A DNA stretch of 64,000 nucleotides from an uncultured Bacteroidales bacterium (GCA_902796035.1 CADBNR010000063.1:1-64000), one strand, 5' to 3'; positions 16,916 to 26,094 are shown, counted from the stretch's first letter. The notes: a model not told the origin generated them from the letters alone. Numbers and translations are program-made.

Positions 16916-18663
16916 TTCCTTTTGCATTTACGCACCGATTTCCGGATAACAACTACTACAACTACGATTACCGCTAACGACAACAGCACCCATCCGGCCA
17001 TAACATGCACGTATGGCACGTTCAGACTGATGTTGTCGTGCAGCGGGCTTATGTACAGGTCTGCCAACGGAGATATGATTTTGTACTGATTGCCGAGGAT
17101 GTCGCTTTCGACTTTCAGGGTATCGCCTATCACCATGGTTTCGCGTGTGGAATCGTTATATTCCGGCCATATCTGACCCGGCAAGCTCGGATCTCCCGTG
17201 CGGGCGAAATTGGTCCACATTTGTTGCACGGTGGCCGCAAGTTTCGGATCGACGTTGTTTCCCGTGTACCTGTTCTCGCTCAGATTGCCGAAAACATACG
17301 GCAGATCAACCGTATGGCAGGCACCCCTGTGTGGCAGCGCTGAAGCTTTGGTCCAGTAATAATTATAGGTCTTGCCTCCCGACTCTGCATGACATCGGGC
17401 CGTGTACGTGGAAGGTACACGGAACATCAGATCCGTTATGAACTCCACGCGGCCCCAGGTCCTCCCTTGTGAGTAATCATCGGTAAAACGTTCGCATGAC
17501 GTACGTTCTGCTTGAGGCAGCTCCTTCATGATGTTCTCGAACCAGACATTAATCGCTATCTTGAACGGCACGATGCCTCCCATACCCCCTATCCAGTAAT
17601 TTGCCTCGTCACTGTTTGTTCCGGTCATGAAGTCTATGTCACGGGCTTTCCCTTCGAGATAAGCCTTGTACGGATCCAACGGTATCAGTTTGCCGTCACG
17701 CATGGGGAATCGTATATGGGCATACACTTTCTTGCTTAGATCGGTCAATTGCTCCTGGCTCAGTTCCATAAACCCTTCCACATTGTCTATACCGGTTTCC
17801 TTGACCACAAGGTCTGTAAGTTCCTCGGCTTGCTTGCGGCTGCTGGTCAATGCTACAGATCCGCTTTCGGCTATCACACGCCGGAACAGCCCCTTGGACC
17901 GGTCTATCAACGGCAGCAACGACACGCTGCCACCACCCGCCGACTCTCCAAAAATGGTGACATTATCCGGATCGCCGCCGAATCCGGCTATGTTATTACG
18001 CACCCATTTCAATGCCTCTATCTGATCCAAAAGGCCGAGATTGGCGCTTTCCGCATAATCCTCGCCTCCTTTCAGCGTCGACAGGTCCAGAAATCCGAAT
18101 ATACCGAGCCTGTAATTGATTGTCACCAGAATTATGTCCGGATGCGCTTTCACCAGGTTGTGTCCGTCAAACATCGGGTCCGAAGATCCTCCCCAGCCAT
18201 AACTTCCGCCATGTATGTAAACCATCACCGGTCTATTGCCAAGGGATGCACTGTCGTTCTGTGCGGTCCATACGTTCAGTGTCAGGCAATCCTCGCTCTG
18301 CGGATATAATGACCCCAGACAACCTAAGTCCTTGCTCTGTATGGCCGATTTGCCGAAATAATATGCCTGCCACACATCGTTGCTTGCCGGTGCCGGCTCC
18401 GGTGAATGCCAGCGGAGACGTCCCACCGGAGGCTGAGCGTATGGAATACCCTTGTAGCTCAGCACACTATCCTCAGCTTTGCCTATGTAATAACCATTAT
18501 ATGTCTTGACTGAATATGATGCCGTGGAATCCCGAGCCGGTAACGGCAGATTCTCGCCGTACATAGACATCATCCTTGCGGACTCCTTGTCAAGCTCACT
18601 CTTTCCGCATCCTGCCATAAGACAGGATGCAAGAATTATTATATATCCTAATTGTTTCTTCAT
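16891..18663 (-). CDS. Type-B carboxylesterase lipoprotein with C-terminal membrane helix
   Basis: An alpha/beta-hydrolase of the carboxylesterase/cholinesterase family, with EDCLTLNVW near residue 122, nucleophile elbow GESAGGGSV near 239, the acidic residue in GTNSDEANYW near 345, and the histidine in GACHTVDLPYVFG near 443. The N terminus is a lipoprotein signal (LMAGC lipobox). Unusually, the last 45 residues hold a strongly hydrophobic segment (WVLLSLAVIVVVVVVI) followed by a basic tail, which predicts a second anchor in the inner membrane. Substrate is unknown; acyl or acetyl esters are likely. It converges on and slightly overlaps the LTA-synthase-like gene. Confidence 0.86.
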   Translation of the reverse strand: MKKQLGYIIILASCLMAGCGKSELDKESARMMSMYGENLPLPARDSTASYSVKTYNGYYIGKAEDSVLSYKGIPYAQPPVGRLRWHSPEPAPASNDVWQAYYFGKSAIQSKDLGCLGSLYPQSEDCLTLNVWTAQNDSASLGNRPVMVYIHGGSYGWGGSSDPMFDGHNLVKAHPDIILVTINYRLGIFGFLDLSTLKGGEDYAESANLGLLDQIEALKWVRNNIAGFGGDPDNVTIFGESAGGGSVSLLPLIDRSKGLFRRVIAESGSVALTSSRKQAEELTDLVVKETGIDNVEGFMELSQEQLTDLSKKVYAHIRFPMRDGKLIPLDPYKAYLEGKARDIDFMTGTNSDEANYWIGGMGGIVPFKIAINVWFENIMKELPQAERTSCERFTDDYSQGRTWGRVEFITDLMFRVPSTYTARCHAESGGKTYNYYWTKASALPHRGACHTVDLPYVFGNLSENRYTGNNVDPKLAATVQQMWTNFARTGDPSLPGQIWPEYNDSTRETMVIGDTLKVESDILGNQYKIISPLADLYISPLHDNISLNVPYVHVMAGWVLLSLAVIVVVVVVIRKSVRKCKRNQRPDMAS

Positions 18664-18717
18664 TTATAAACGTATTCTGATTATTTACCGTTATTATAAC
18701 AAACGCTCGTTCCGTCG

Positions 18718-18911
18718 AGAGAGTGTTTGGATTTAAATCAAATTAAGATTGAGAGGATTTTTTGAGATGATTTCGCAATCCTCATCAGTCGCAATGCCCG
18801 CATTGCTCCTTCTTCGGCTTGCGAAATCAGCCAAAAAAGACCTCAATATTAATTTGAAGTTTTTCAAAATCCATATTTTTAGTTAAAACGGTTTAAATTC
18901 AAACACTCTCT
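18718..18911. repeat. Palindromic intergenic element, copy 2 (E2)
   Basis: This 194-bp element occupies most of the 278-base gap between the divergent carboxylesterase and flavoprotein genes. Its terminal inverted repeats are AGAGAGTGTTTGGATTTAAA and, on the right, the near complement. Bases 18733-18778 match copy 1 at 45 of 46 positions, and the right arms also match copy 1 closely, so the arms lie in the same orientation. The core (about 18779-18821) instead matches the reverse complement of the copy 1 core. The single arm difference turns GATTTTGC into GATTTCGC, and the opposite arm changes from GCAAAATC to GCGAAATC, keeping the pairing. Confidence 0.8.
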
Positions 18912-18941
18912 TAGATTGATATTATAACAGAATTACTCACC

Positions 18942-19556
18942 ATGAAAGTATTATTGATTAATGGCTCGCCTCACAAGGAGGGAAATACGCATATCGCTCT
19001 GACAGAGGTAGCCAAGACGCTGAATGCCGAAGGCATCGAGACAGAAATTTATTGGATCGGCAATCATCCGATTCCAGGTTGCATTGCCTGCTATAAATGT
19101 TATGAGACGGGTGTATGCGTGTTCAATACCGGAGCTTACGCCGACCTTTACACCAAAGTCCAGGAAGCGGACGGATATGTCATCGGTTCTCCGGTATATT
19201 ACGCCGGGCCTGCCGGCAGCCTCTGCGCTCTGCTCGACCGTCTGTTCTATTCCGCCGGACGCTTCATGGCCTATAAGCCTGCGGCAAGCGTCAACGTATG
19301 CCGCCGCGGCGGTGCTGCCACTTCATTCGACCGTCTGAACAAATATTTCACCATCAACAACATGCCCGTAGTACCGTCGCAGTACTGGAACATTGTATAT
19401 GGCCGCGACCCGGGCGAGGCAAGTCTGGATGCCGAAGGCCTCCAGACCATGCGCACGTTAGGCCGCAATATGGCATGGATGCTGAAATGCCTGAACGGTG
19501 AGTATGTACCACACCCTGCGCCAGAACCGCGTCAGGCCACAAACTTCATACGATGA
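18942..19556 (+). CDS. Flavodoxin-like NAD(P)H-dependent FMN reductase family protein
   Basis: The protein opens with MKVLLINGSPHKEGNTHIAL, the FMN-phosphate loop of the NADPH-dependent FMN reductase/iron-sulfur flavoprotein family. PGCIACYKCYETGVC near residue 45 resembles the cysteine cluster of iron-sulfur flavoproteins, and IGSPVYYAGPAG near 85 is the flavin-binding segment. It probably shuttles electrons to small quinone-like or nitro compounds, or serves a redox-stress role. The stop overlaps the start of the next gene as ATGA, implying coupling. No -7 promoter motif was recognised in the 30 bases between element E2 and the start. Confidence 0.85.
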   Translation: MKVLLINGSPHKEGNTHIALTEVAKTLNAEGIETEIYWIGNHPIPGCIACYKCYETGVCVFNTGAYADLYTKVQEADGYVIGSPVYYAGPAGSLCALLDRLFYSAGRFMAYKPAASVNVCRRGGAATSFDRLNKYFTINNMPVVPSQYWNIVYGRDPGEASLDAEGLQTMRTLGRNMAWMLKCLNGEYVPHPAPEPRQATNFIR

Positions 19557-19981
19557 GATTTACTCCCGATAATATCAAGGAACTGGCTCCTGACGAGATA
19601 TTCGTGTTCGGGAGCAATCTTGCCGGTCATCATGGCGGTGGAGCAGCCCGCGTGGCTCTGGACCGCTTCGGCGCTCAGTGGGGCGTTGGCGAAGGAATCC
19701 AGGGTCAGAGTTACGCCATTCCCACAATGCAGGGCGGCGTGGAGACAATCAAGCCGTATGTAGATCGTTTCCTTGACTTGGCGTATGAATGGGATCAGAA
19801 CACGTTTCTGGTCACACGTATAGGCTGCGGCATAGCCGGATTCACGCCGGAGCAGATTGCTCCGCTGTTCGACCGTGCCCTCGATATGTACAATGTCGTG
19901 TTGCCCCGGGATTTCTACGACATCCTCATAGCGCGCCGCAAGCGTCTCGGCATTCCGTTGCCTCCGGGCATCACTGATTGA
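19553..19981 (+). CDS. Conserved protein with FGSNLAGHHGGGAA motif
   Basis: I do not recognise a characterised function. The 142-residue protein has IFVFGSNLAGHHGGGAARVA at residues about 18-37, then YAIPTMQ near 58 and VTRIGCGIAGF near 90. Its glycine-rich loop and alternating beta/alpha pattern recall macro-domain-like, nucleotide- or ADP-ribose-binding proteins that occur in both phages and bacteria. It has no signal peptide or membrane segment and is cytoplasmic. Translational coupling to the flavoprotein suggests a shared task, perhaps handling a nucleotide-derived metabolite. Confidence 0.7.
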   Translation: MRFTPDNIKELAPDEIFVFGSNLAGHHGGGAARVALDRFGAQWGVGEGIQGQSYAIPTMQGGVETIKPYVDRFLDLAYEWDQNTFLVTRIGCGIAGFTPEQIAPLFDRALDMYNVVLPRDFYDILIARRKRLGIPLPPGITD

Positions 19982-20076
19982 TTACATTTTTTACAAACTC
20001 TTACATTAGCGGCGGGGACTGGAATGACGTTGTCCTCGCTGTCAACCTTTTTATTTTATTTTCTATCAAAAAATGT

Positions 20077-20084
20077 TAACTTTG
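20077..20084 (+). promoter_or_regulatory. -7 promoter motif for the secreted protein at 20108
   Basis: TAACTTTG lies 24 bases before the ATG at 20108. A possible earlier start at 20024 lies upstream of this motif, which is why the start at 20108 is preferred. Confidence 0.65.
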
Positions 20085-20107
20085 CGGTAACTAAATGCAA
20101 TAGCAAC

Positions 20108-20668
20108 ATGAATATCAGAACGATTTTAATTGCCGGCACCGTCACACTCGCCGCATCCTTGACTATTAAGGCTCAGGAACTGACCGAAGGTTCGTATCGT
20201 GCATTGGTCGGTATCAGAACGGCTTGTGCGCAGATTGACTTCTCAAAGGCCACTGTCGATGGAATACCATTCATAGAATTTGCCGAATATGACGGATACA
20301 GGTCCAGAAAGGATTTTCGCGAGGATTACGAAGAAGACATACTGGACTTGCTCGGCGATTTCATCGAGGAATTCAACGACGTTGAGAGTCCTATACATCT
20401 CACGGTGAACCGCCACGTGGAGACCCGTCTTGACATCAACGTACGCAAGGTCGTGACCAACGGCAGTCAGTTCTGGGCCGATTTCGTGTTCTGGGACAAG
20501 GAATCGGGCGACGTGCTGGCAGCCTTCGATATGGAAGCCGAAGACGGCCGTGCCGGTTCGTTCATGAACCTGCTTGGAGACGCCATGGAGGAAGCCGGAG
20601 AAAAACTTGCCCGACATCTGAAAAAGAACATCAGGCGCGAAATCAAACAGATGGAGAAATCCCGATAA
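20108..20668 (+). CDS. Secreted hypothetical protein
   Basis: I do not recognise a family. The 186-residue protein has a signal peptide (about MNIRTILIAGTVTLAASL ending near KAQ at residue 22), so it should be exported to the periplasm or beyond. The mature part is acidic, with EDYEEDILDLLGDFIEEF near residue 75 and a regular pattern that could be mixed beta/alpha. The C terminus turns basic (KKNIRREIKQMEKSR). The ATG follows a good promoter -7 motif by 24 bases, and a hairpin terminator follows the stop, so it is a single-gene unit. Confidence 0.7.
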   Translation: MNIRTILIAGTVTLAASLTIKAQELTEGSYRALVGIRTACAQIDFSKATVDGIPFIEFAEYDGYRSRKDFREDYEEDILDLLGDFIEEFNDVESPIHLTVNRHVETRLDINVRKVVTNGSQFWADFVFWDKESGDVLAAFDMEAEDGRAGSFMNLLGDAMEEAGEKLARHLKKNIRREIKQMEKSR

Positions 20669-20696
20669 GACTAATCCCAAATATCAAGGTAAAATG

Positions 20697-20727
20697 AATC
20701 CCGACACTCGATTGAAGTGCCGGGATT
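20697..20727. terminator. Bidirectional hairpin terminator
   Basis: AATCCCG-CACT pairs with AGTG-CGGGATT across a short loop, with one internal A/C mismatch. It sits between the secreted protein (plus) and the C-S lyase (minus), both of which end here. Confidence 0.65.
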
Positions 20728-20745
20728 AGTTATTTATTATGAGGC

Positions 20746-21909
20746 TTATATATTCTTAGCGAACTTCTCGAAACGCTTAAGGCCTTCGATCATACGGGCT
20801 CGAGGACACGCTATGTTCCAGCGCATGAATCCCTCGCCGTCCTGACCATACATAGTGCCGGCGTTCAGCCATAATCCGGCCACCTCTATCAATCGCTTCT
20901 CCAGTTCGGCCGATGACAATCCGAATTTGCGACAGTCCATCCATACCAGATACGTTCCCTCTAATTTTGTAATCGGGAAATCGGGCAGATGCTCCTCGCA
21001 GAAGCTACGCATATACTCATAATTGCCATGTATGTACTCCAAGAGTTGGTCCAGCCATTCCGCACATTCGTTATATGCCGCCTGCAACGCTATGACGCCA
21101 AAGGGATTGACGTCGCATACCTCGTTGATGTTTATGGCACGGTCTATCTCGGCACGACGCCAGGCATCGGCACACACGATGTTGGCTATCTGCAATCCGG
21201 CTATATTGAAAGCCTTGCTTGGAGACACACAGCTGACGGAATGCCGGCTGAACTCCTCCGAAATAGAAGCAAACGGCGTATACTCATAACCCGGCATCAC
21301 AAGCTCGCAATGTATCTCGTCGGCAATCACGACAACGTCATGACGGATGCAGATCTCTCCTATTCTGATCAGTTCATCACGGCTCCATACCCTTCCGGCG
21401 GGATTGTGAGGATTGCACAGAATCATCGCCTTCACTTTCGGATCCGATGCCTTACATTCCAAATCCTCAAACTCAATGGAATATGTATTGTCTGCATATA
21501 CCAGTGGCGACTCCATTATCTCGCAGCCGTTGTTGCGTATTGACGAGAAGAAACAGTTGTAGACCGGGGTCTGAATCAGAACCTTGTCGCCGGGAACAGT
21601 CAATGCCTTTATGATTGCGGACAGCGCCGGAACTACGCCTGATGTATATATAATCCAGTTATTATCTATGTCCCAGCCATGACGGCGTGAGAACCATCCG
21701 GTCACAGCGTCATAGTAACTTTGCGGCACACTGGTATAACCGAATATACCGTGGTCCACCCTGCGACGCACTGCTTCAATAATTGCCGGTGCCGTACGGA
21801 AATCCATATCGGCCACCCACATCGGCAGCACATCCGGATTGGCAGCGCCGTCCCATTTGACGCAATTCGTCCCGCGCCTGTCTATAATCTCATCAAAATC
21901 GTATTTCAT
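20746..21909 (-). CDS. MalY/PatB-type pyridoxal-phosphate C-S lyase
   Basis: A fold-type I aminotransferase-like enzyme; the MalY/PatB group cleaves cystathionine or cysteine C-S bonds to yield homocysteine or sulfide plus pyruvate and ammonia. The start YDFDEIIDRRGTNCVKWD is characteristic of the group. LCNPHNPAGRVW near residue 165, ADEIHCEL near 196 (aspartate to the pyridine nitrogen) and SPSKAFNIAGLQ near 230, with the PLP lysine, are all present. At 387 residues it has standard length. Whether the main role is methionine synthesis or sulfide production is not resolved by context. Confidence 0.87.
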   Translation of the reverse strand: MKYDFDEIIDRRGTNCVKWDGAANPDVLPMWVADMDFRTAPAIIEAVRRRVDHGIFGYTSVPQSYYDAVTGWFSRRHGWDIDNNWIIYTSGVVPALSAIIKALTVPGDKVLIQTPVYNCFFSSIRNNGCEIMESPLVYADNTYSIEFEDLECKASDPKVKAMILCNPHNPAGRVWSRDELIRIGEICIRHDVVVIADEIHCELVMPGYEYTPFASISEEFSRHSVSCVSPSKAFNIAGLQIANIVCADAWRRAEIDRAININEVCDVNPFGVIALQAAYNECAEWLDQLLEYIHGNYEYMRSFCEEHLPDFPITKLEGTYLVWMDCRKFGLSSAELEKRLIEVAGLWLNAGTMYGQDGEGFMRWNIACPRARMIEGLKRFEKFAKNI

Positions 21910-21951
21910 AACATCACTTTTACTTCGTCATTTATCACTTATCATTCATCA

Positions 21952-22797
21952 CTATGACCTAACACTTATCTTGCAGTCTGCCGGTGCCTTGATGTTCTCA
22001 TCTATAGTTATTGAACCGATTTCGTCGGCCACGATGCGCCCCGTACGGGGATTCTTGATGTTGGTTATAGCTCCACGTATGTCTGCATCAAGCTCGCTGT
22101 ATTCAAACGCGCGGTCACAGGCCGGATCGAACGTGCAGTTCTCAAGTATCAGGTTGTGCGCATAGCACAGAGGCTGTTCACCGGAGATATGGCAATTGAC
22201 GAGACGCAGATTCCGTGAGTGCCATCCCAAGTACTCGCCGTTAAGCTCCGAATCGTATATGGTCACATTCTCCACCTCCCAGAAGGCATCTTTCGTGGTG
22301 ATCTTGGCATGGTGTATCTCGGCATTCTTCACATACTGAAATACATACTTGCTGTCGCTTTCCAGGCCGTCTATATATATGTTGCTGCTGAACATGAACG
22401 GATATGTACCGCTGTGCAGTTTCAGATTTTTAATCCGTATGTTTTTGCAACGCCAGAACACCTCGTCCGCGTCGTTCATCGTCACGTTCTCTATGTCGAT
22501 GTCACTCATCTCGCGGAACATTTTCGGCGCGTCTATCACTGTGTCGGTCATCTTCAGATGGTCGCAGTACCACAGCGCCGAGCGGCCTCCGACATCGAAG
22601 TAACAGCTGTCTATCTTGAATCCGTGCACATGCCAGAAGGGATAGTTACCCTCAAACCGACAGTTGACGGCCTCAATGTTGCTGCATTCCTTTATGGCCG
22701 ACTCCCCCTCGCGTATGGTAACGTTCTCCAGACGAAGATCGTGCGACTCGAACAGCGGTCGCTCGCCTCCGAATTCCGTATCTTTAATCGTTTTCAT
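21952..22797 (-). CDS. DUF3737-family beta-helix protein
   Basis: The 281-residue protein has no signal peptide. It shows repeating strands of about 20 residues, such as LENVTIREGESAIKECSNI, followed by many NVTI, NIRIKNL and LRLVNCHISG turns; this is a right-handed parallel beta-helix pattern. The opening DTEFGGERPLFES and FWHVHGFKIDSCYF are marks of the DUF3737 family, whose biochemical role is not established. A promoter motif precedes it. It probably stands alone, since the next minus gene upstream ends over 100 bases away. Confidence 0.82.
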   Translation of the reverse strand: MKTIKDTEFGGERPLFESHDLRLENVTIREGESAIKECSNIEAVNCRFEGNYPFWHVHGFKIDSCYFDVGGRSALWYCDHLKMTDTVIDAPKMFREMSDIDIENVTMNDADEVFWRCKNIRIKNLKLHSGTYPFMFSSNIYIDGLESDSKYVFQYVKNAEIHHAKITTKDAFWEVENVTIYDSELNGEYLGWHSRNLRLVNCHISGEQPLCYAHNLILENCTFDPACDRAFEYSELDADIRGAITNIKNPRTGRIVADEIGSITIDENIKAPADCKISVRS

Positions 22798-22852
22798 ATC
22801 CTGATGTATAGTTCAATTTAAGGCTTGATCATTGTACCTTCAAGGCACATTG

Positions 22853-22860
22853 CAAAATTA
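22853..22860 (-). promoter_or_regulatory. -7 promoter motif for the DUF3737 gene
   Basis: TAATTTTG on the minus strand, 55 bases before the DUF3737 start codon. Confidence 0.55.
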
Positions 22861-22908
22861 CAAATAAATCAACGGTTTCTGTTATCCCGATTTATGAAAT
22901 AATTACCA

Positions 22909-24351
22909 TTATCCCATATTAGGCTGCATCTTTGGCTTGACCTTACGCATCCAGCGTTCCCATTTAAGGTATATCAGGAAAATAAGTCCTCTGAAGCAAA
23001 GCTCGATGCACATAGCCACCCACACACCTTTCAGACCCATTGTCGGAGCCAACAGTGCAGCTAACGTCAGACGCACCGCCCAGATGCTGAACAGGTTCAT
23101 TACGCAAGGCACAAGCGTATAGGCGGCGCCAACGAATACTCCGTATGCCACTATCGAGGCCGCGAACATCGGTTCGGCGAAAGCCTCTACCCTTAACGCC
23201 ATTATTCCTAAATCCCTTATTTCCGTCACCGGCGACATCAGTCCGATAATTTGCGGTGCGAATATGTACATTAATACGCCCATTACTCCCATCACCACCA
23301 TACCCATTCCGACGGTGATACGGGCGAAGCTGCGTGTCAATGCCCTGTTTTTTGCTCCGATGCTTTGCCCCACCAACGTAGTGGCGGCATCGGCGATACC
23401 GTAACCCGGCATATAGCAAAGACTCTCGGCCGTGACGGCAAATGAATTGGCTGCGATGGCAAATACTCCCAACGGCGCCACTATGACAGTGGTGAGAATC
23501 TGCGCTCCGCAGATCAACACATGCTCCACACCCATTGGCAATCCGATGTTCAGTGCCTTGCGTATAGTCTCCCGTCTTGGCAGGAATCGGCCATGCTCTC
23601 CTGTGAGTTTCAGTTCCGTGGAACGCGCCGACAGATACCATATCAGTATTGCCGCCACCACGGTTTCAGCTGCAGCAGTACCCAATGCCGCACCTTTCAC
23701 TCCCATTCCTGCGCCGGGTATTGTCAACGATAGGAAGCCTATGTCCCAATGATGGGACGGAAAAATCAGCAGGAAATTGAATACCACATCAAGGGCGCAC
23801 ATCGTCACTCCCAACATGCTCGGAACCTTCATGTTGCCGCTACATCTAAGCATACCGCTCGCAAGGAAGTTAAGCTGCATCGCCGGCAGAAACGCGGCGT
23901 AAATCATGAAATACAATGACGAATCACCGCATATCGAAGCGTCACCGCCCAGCCATACAGGCAGCATGTCGCTAATTGCCACGCCTATAAGCGCCAGCAT
24001 CAAGCTGAATGCAAATGTGGCTATCAGTGATTGTCTCAGTACTGCCCTGGCCCCGTGCATATCACCAGCACCGATTCTGTGTGCCACCTGCACCGAAAAA
24101 CCGGTCGCAGCCGCGCCGCATAAGCCTGAGAACAGCCATGTGCTGGTTGATACCAGCCCAATGGAGGCCGATGCCTCGGCGCCGAGATGTCCTACCATAG
24201 CGGCGTCGATATACTGCATCACGATAGACGACAGCTGGGCAATCACGGCAGGGACACTGAGCAGCATCGCCAGGCGTAGCTTCTGCCCTGTCGTCATCGC
24301 GGCTCCCTGCCTTATCCGGGCAAGCAGCGCGTCCGTCCCTTCGCCTCTCAT
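22909..24351 (-). CDS. MATE-family efflux transporter
   Basis: A 480-residue cation/drug antiporter with about 12 hydrophobic segments in two homologous halves. Family features include PAVIAQLSSIVMQYIDAAMV at the first helix, GHLGAEASASIGL just after, and the matching second-half segment PMGVEHVLICGAQIL near residue 275. MATE proteins expel organic cations or drugs with Na+ or H+ exchange; the cargo is unknown. It lies 9 bases downstream of the SulP gene and should be cotranscribed with it. Confidence 0.88.
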   Translation of the reverse strand: MRGEGTDALLARIRQGAAMTTGQKLRLAMLLSVPAVIAQLSSIVMQYIDAAMVGHLGAEASASIGLVSTSTWLFSGLCGAAATGFSVQVAHRIGAGDMHGARAVLRQSLIATFAFSLMLALIGVAISDMLPVWLGGDASICGDSSLYFMIYAAFLPAMQLNFLASGMLRCSGNMKVPSMLGVTMCALDVVFNFLLIFPSHHWDIGFLSLTIPGAGMGVKGAALGTAAAETVVAAILIWYLSARSTELKLTGEHGRFLPRRETIRKALNIGLPMGVEHVLICGAQILTTVIVAPLGVFAIAANSFAVTAESLCYMPGYGIADAATTLVGQSIGAKNRALTRSFARITVGMGMVVMGVMGVLMYIFAPQIIGLMSPVTEIRDLGIMALRVEAFAEPMFAASIVAYGVFVGAAYTLVPCVMNLFSIWAVRLTLAALLAPTMGLKGVWVAMCIELCFRGLIFLIYLKWERWMRKVKPKMQPNMG

Positions 24352-24360
24352 CGCGAACTA

Positions 24361-26082
24361 TTAATCACTTACCGAACTCTGAACAACGCTGTGTTCCGCT
24401 GCTATCCTGTTGGCCACCACTACTGCGCTTGAGATGTGATTACATATATGTTCGCTTCCTATCAGGCCGTCTACCCCTGCAGCGTGAAGCGAGGCACGGA
24501 CGTTGTCTCGCACGCCGGACAATACTATCAGAATTCCCTCGGAATGCGATGACTCTATCAGCAACTTCAGGTTGTGAATACCTGTTGAATCGATAAACGG
24601 CACCTTGCGCATTCGTATTATACGCACTATTGGTTTCTCCTGCGGCGTGATACGCATCATCTCGTCGAATTTCGTAGCGGCGCCGAAGAAGAACGGACCG
24701 TCAATCTCATAGACCGACACACCAGGATTCAGGTTCAGAACCTCGTGTTTCGACAGATCGGTGTCCTCGGCGGCGTCGAGCTGCTCGCCGTAAACCTTGA
24801 TGGTGGTGTTCTCGGTTACACGGCGCAGGAACATCACCACAGCTAACAGCAGGCCGATCTCGATAGCGATGGTCAGGTTGAACACCACTGTCAGCAGGAA
24901 CGTGACCAGCATCACCGACAGGTCTCCCTTAGGATTATGCACCATGTCAACGACCGTACGCCAGCCGCTCATATTGTAGCTTACCATGATCAGGACTGCG
25001 GCCAGACACGACATCGGCACCATGTTGATCAGAGGCATGGCGAACATGAACACGCCTAATAATACCATGGCATGTACTATGCCGGCCACCGGAGTCTTGC
25101 CGCCGTTGGTAATATTTGTCATGGTTCGGGCTATGGCTCCGGTCACAGGTATGCCGCCGAATATCGGAACTATAACATTGGCCAGACCTTGACCCATCAG
25201 CTCGGTGTTACAGTTGGTGCGGTCGCCGGTACGACCGTCGGCCACCGTGGCGCTAAGCAGACTCTCGATGGCCCCTAACATCGCGATGGTAAAGGCGGAG
25301 GGTAGCAGAAGATTGACAGTCTGCATGTTGAATCCGAGATTCGCTACCTGCGGCATCGAGGGTGACAGATTGCCGAAGCGGTCGCCGATAGTCTCGATAC
25401 CGCTTACTCCGAAAAACTCCCGCATAATCCATGTAGCCAGCGTTACCAATACAATTGCCGTCAAGGCGCCCGGCAACTTCGATGAAATCTTAGGAGTAAC
25501 AATATTGATCAGCAACGCCAACATTCCTACGGCGAGAGTCGCGATGTCTATGGTATTGAAGTTAGCTATATACACCCGCCATTTGCCGATGAAATCGCCC
25601 GGTACCTGCTCGGTGATATGCAGTCCGAAGAAATCGGGCATCTGCGTGGAGAATATCGTCAACGCGATACCGGCCGTGAAGCCAACCACGATAGGATACG
25701 GCATGAACTTGATGACCGTGCCGAGATGGAACAGCCCCATCAGCAACAGGATACATCCGGCCATAAAAGTGGCCATTGCCAGACCCGTCAGACCGTATAA
25801 CTGAATGATATTGTATATAATTACGATGAATGCACCCGTAGGACCACCGATCTGCACGGTGTTACCGCCGAAGGCACTTACGATGAAACCGCCTATAACA
25901 GCCGTCACTAAGCCGACCGTCGGACTAACGCCGCTTGCTATGGCGAAGGCGATTGCCAGCGGCAAAGCCACAATTCCTACTACAATTCCCGCAACCAAAT
26001 CCTTGCGAAACTTATCCATGCTGTAATCACGGCATGCCGCTATCAGCGCGGGATGAAAATCCAAACGTCCTACTGCTTTCAT
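24361..26082 (-). CDS. SulP-family anion transporter with STAS domain
   Basis: The protein has about 11-12 transmembrane segments (residues 20-420) and a C-terminal cytoplasmic STAS domain (about 445-560). IVVGIVALPLAIAFAIASG near residue 33 and FGGIPVTGAIARTMTNI near 310 are typical SulP blocks, and FIDSTGIHNLKLL is the STAS signature. SulP proteins carry sulfate, bicarbonate or other anions with Na+ or H+. No carbonic anhydrase or sulfate gene adjoins it, so the substrate remains open. It is the first gene of a SulP-MATE pair with a structured leader. Confidence 0.9.
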   Translation of the reverse strand: MKAVGRLDFHPALIAACRDYSMDKFRKDLVAGIVVGIVALPLAIAFAIASGVSPTVGLVTAVIGGFIVSAFGGNTVQIGGPTGAFIVIIYNIIQLYGLTGLAMATFMAGCILLLMGLFHLGTVIKFMPYPIVVGFTAGIALTIFSTQMPDFFGLHITEQVPGDFIGKWRVYIANFNTIDIATLAVGMLALLINIVTPKISSKLPGALTAIVLVTLATWIMREFFGVSGIETIGDRFGNLSPSMPQVANLGFNMQTVNLLLPSAFTIAMLGAIESLLSATVADGRTGDRTNCNTELMGQGLANVIVPIFGGIPVTGAIARTMTNITNGGKTPVAGIVHAMVLLGVFMFAMPLINMVPMSCLAAVLIMVSYNMSGWRTVVDMVHNPKGDLSVMLVTFLLTVVFNLTIAIEIGLLLAVVMFLRRVTENTTIKVYGEQLDAAEDTDLSKHEVLNLNPGVSVYEIDGPFFFGAATKFDEMMRITPQEKPIVRIIRMRKVPFIDSTGIHNLKLLIESSHSEGILIVLSGVRDNVRASLHAAGVDGLIGSEHICNHISSAVVVANRIAAEHSVVQSSVSD

Positions 26083-26094
26083 AAAACATCAACT

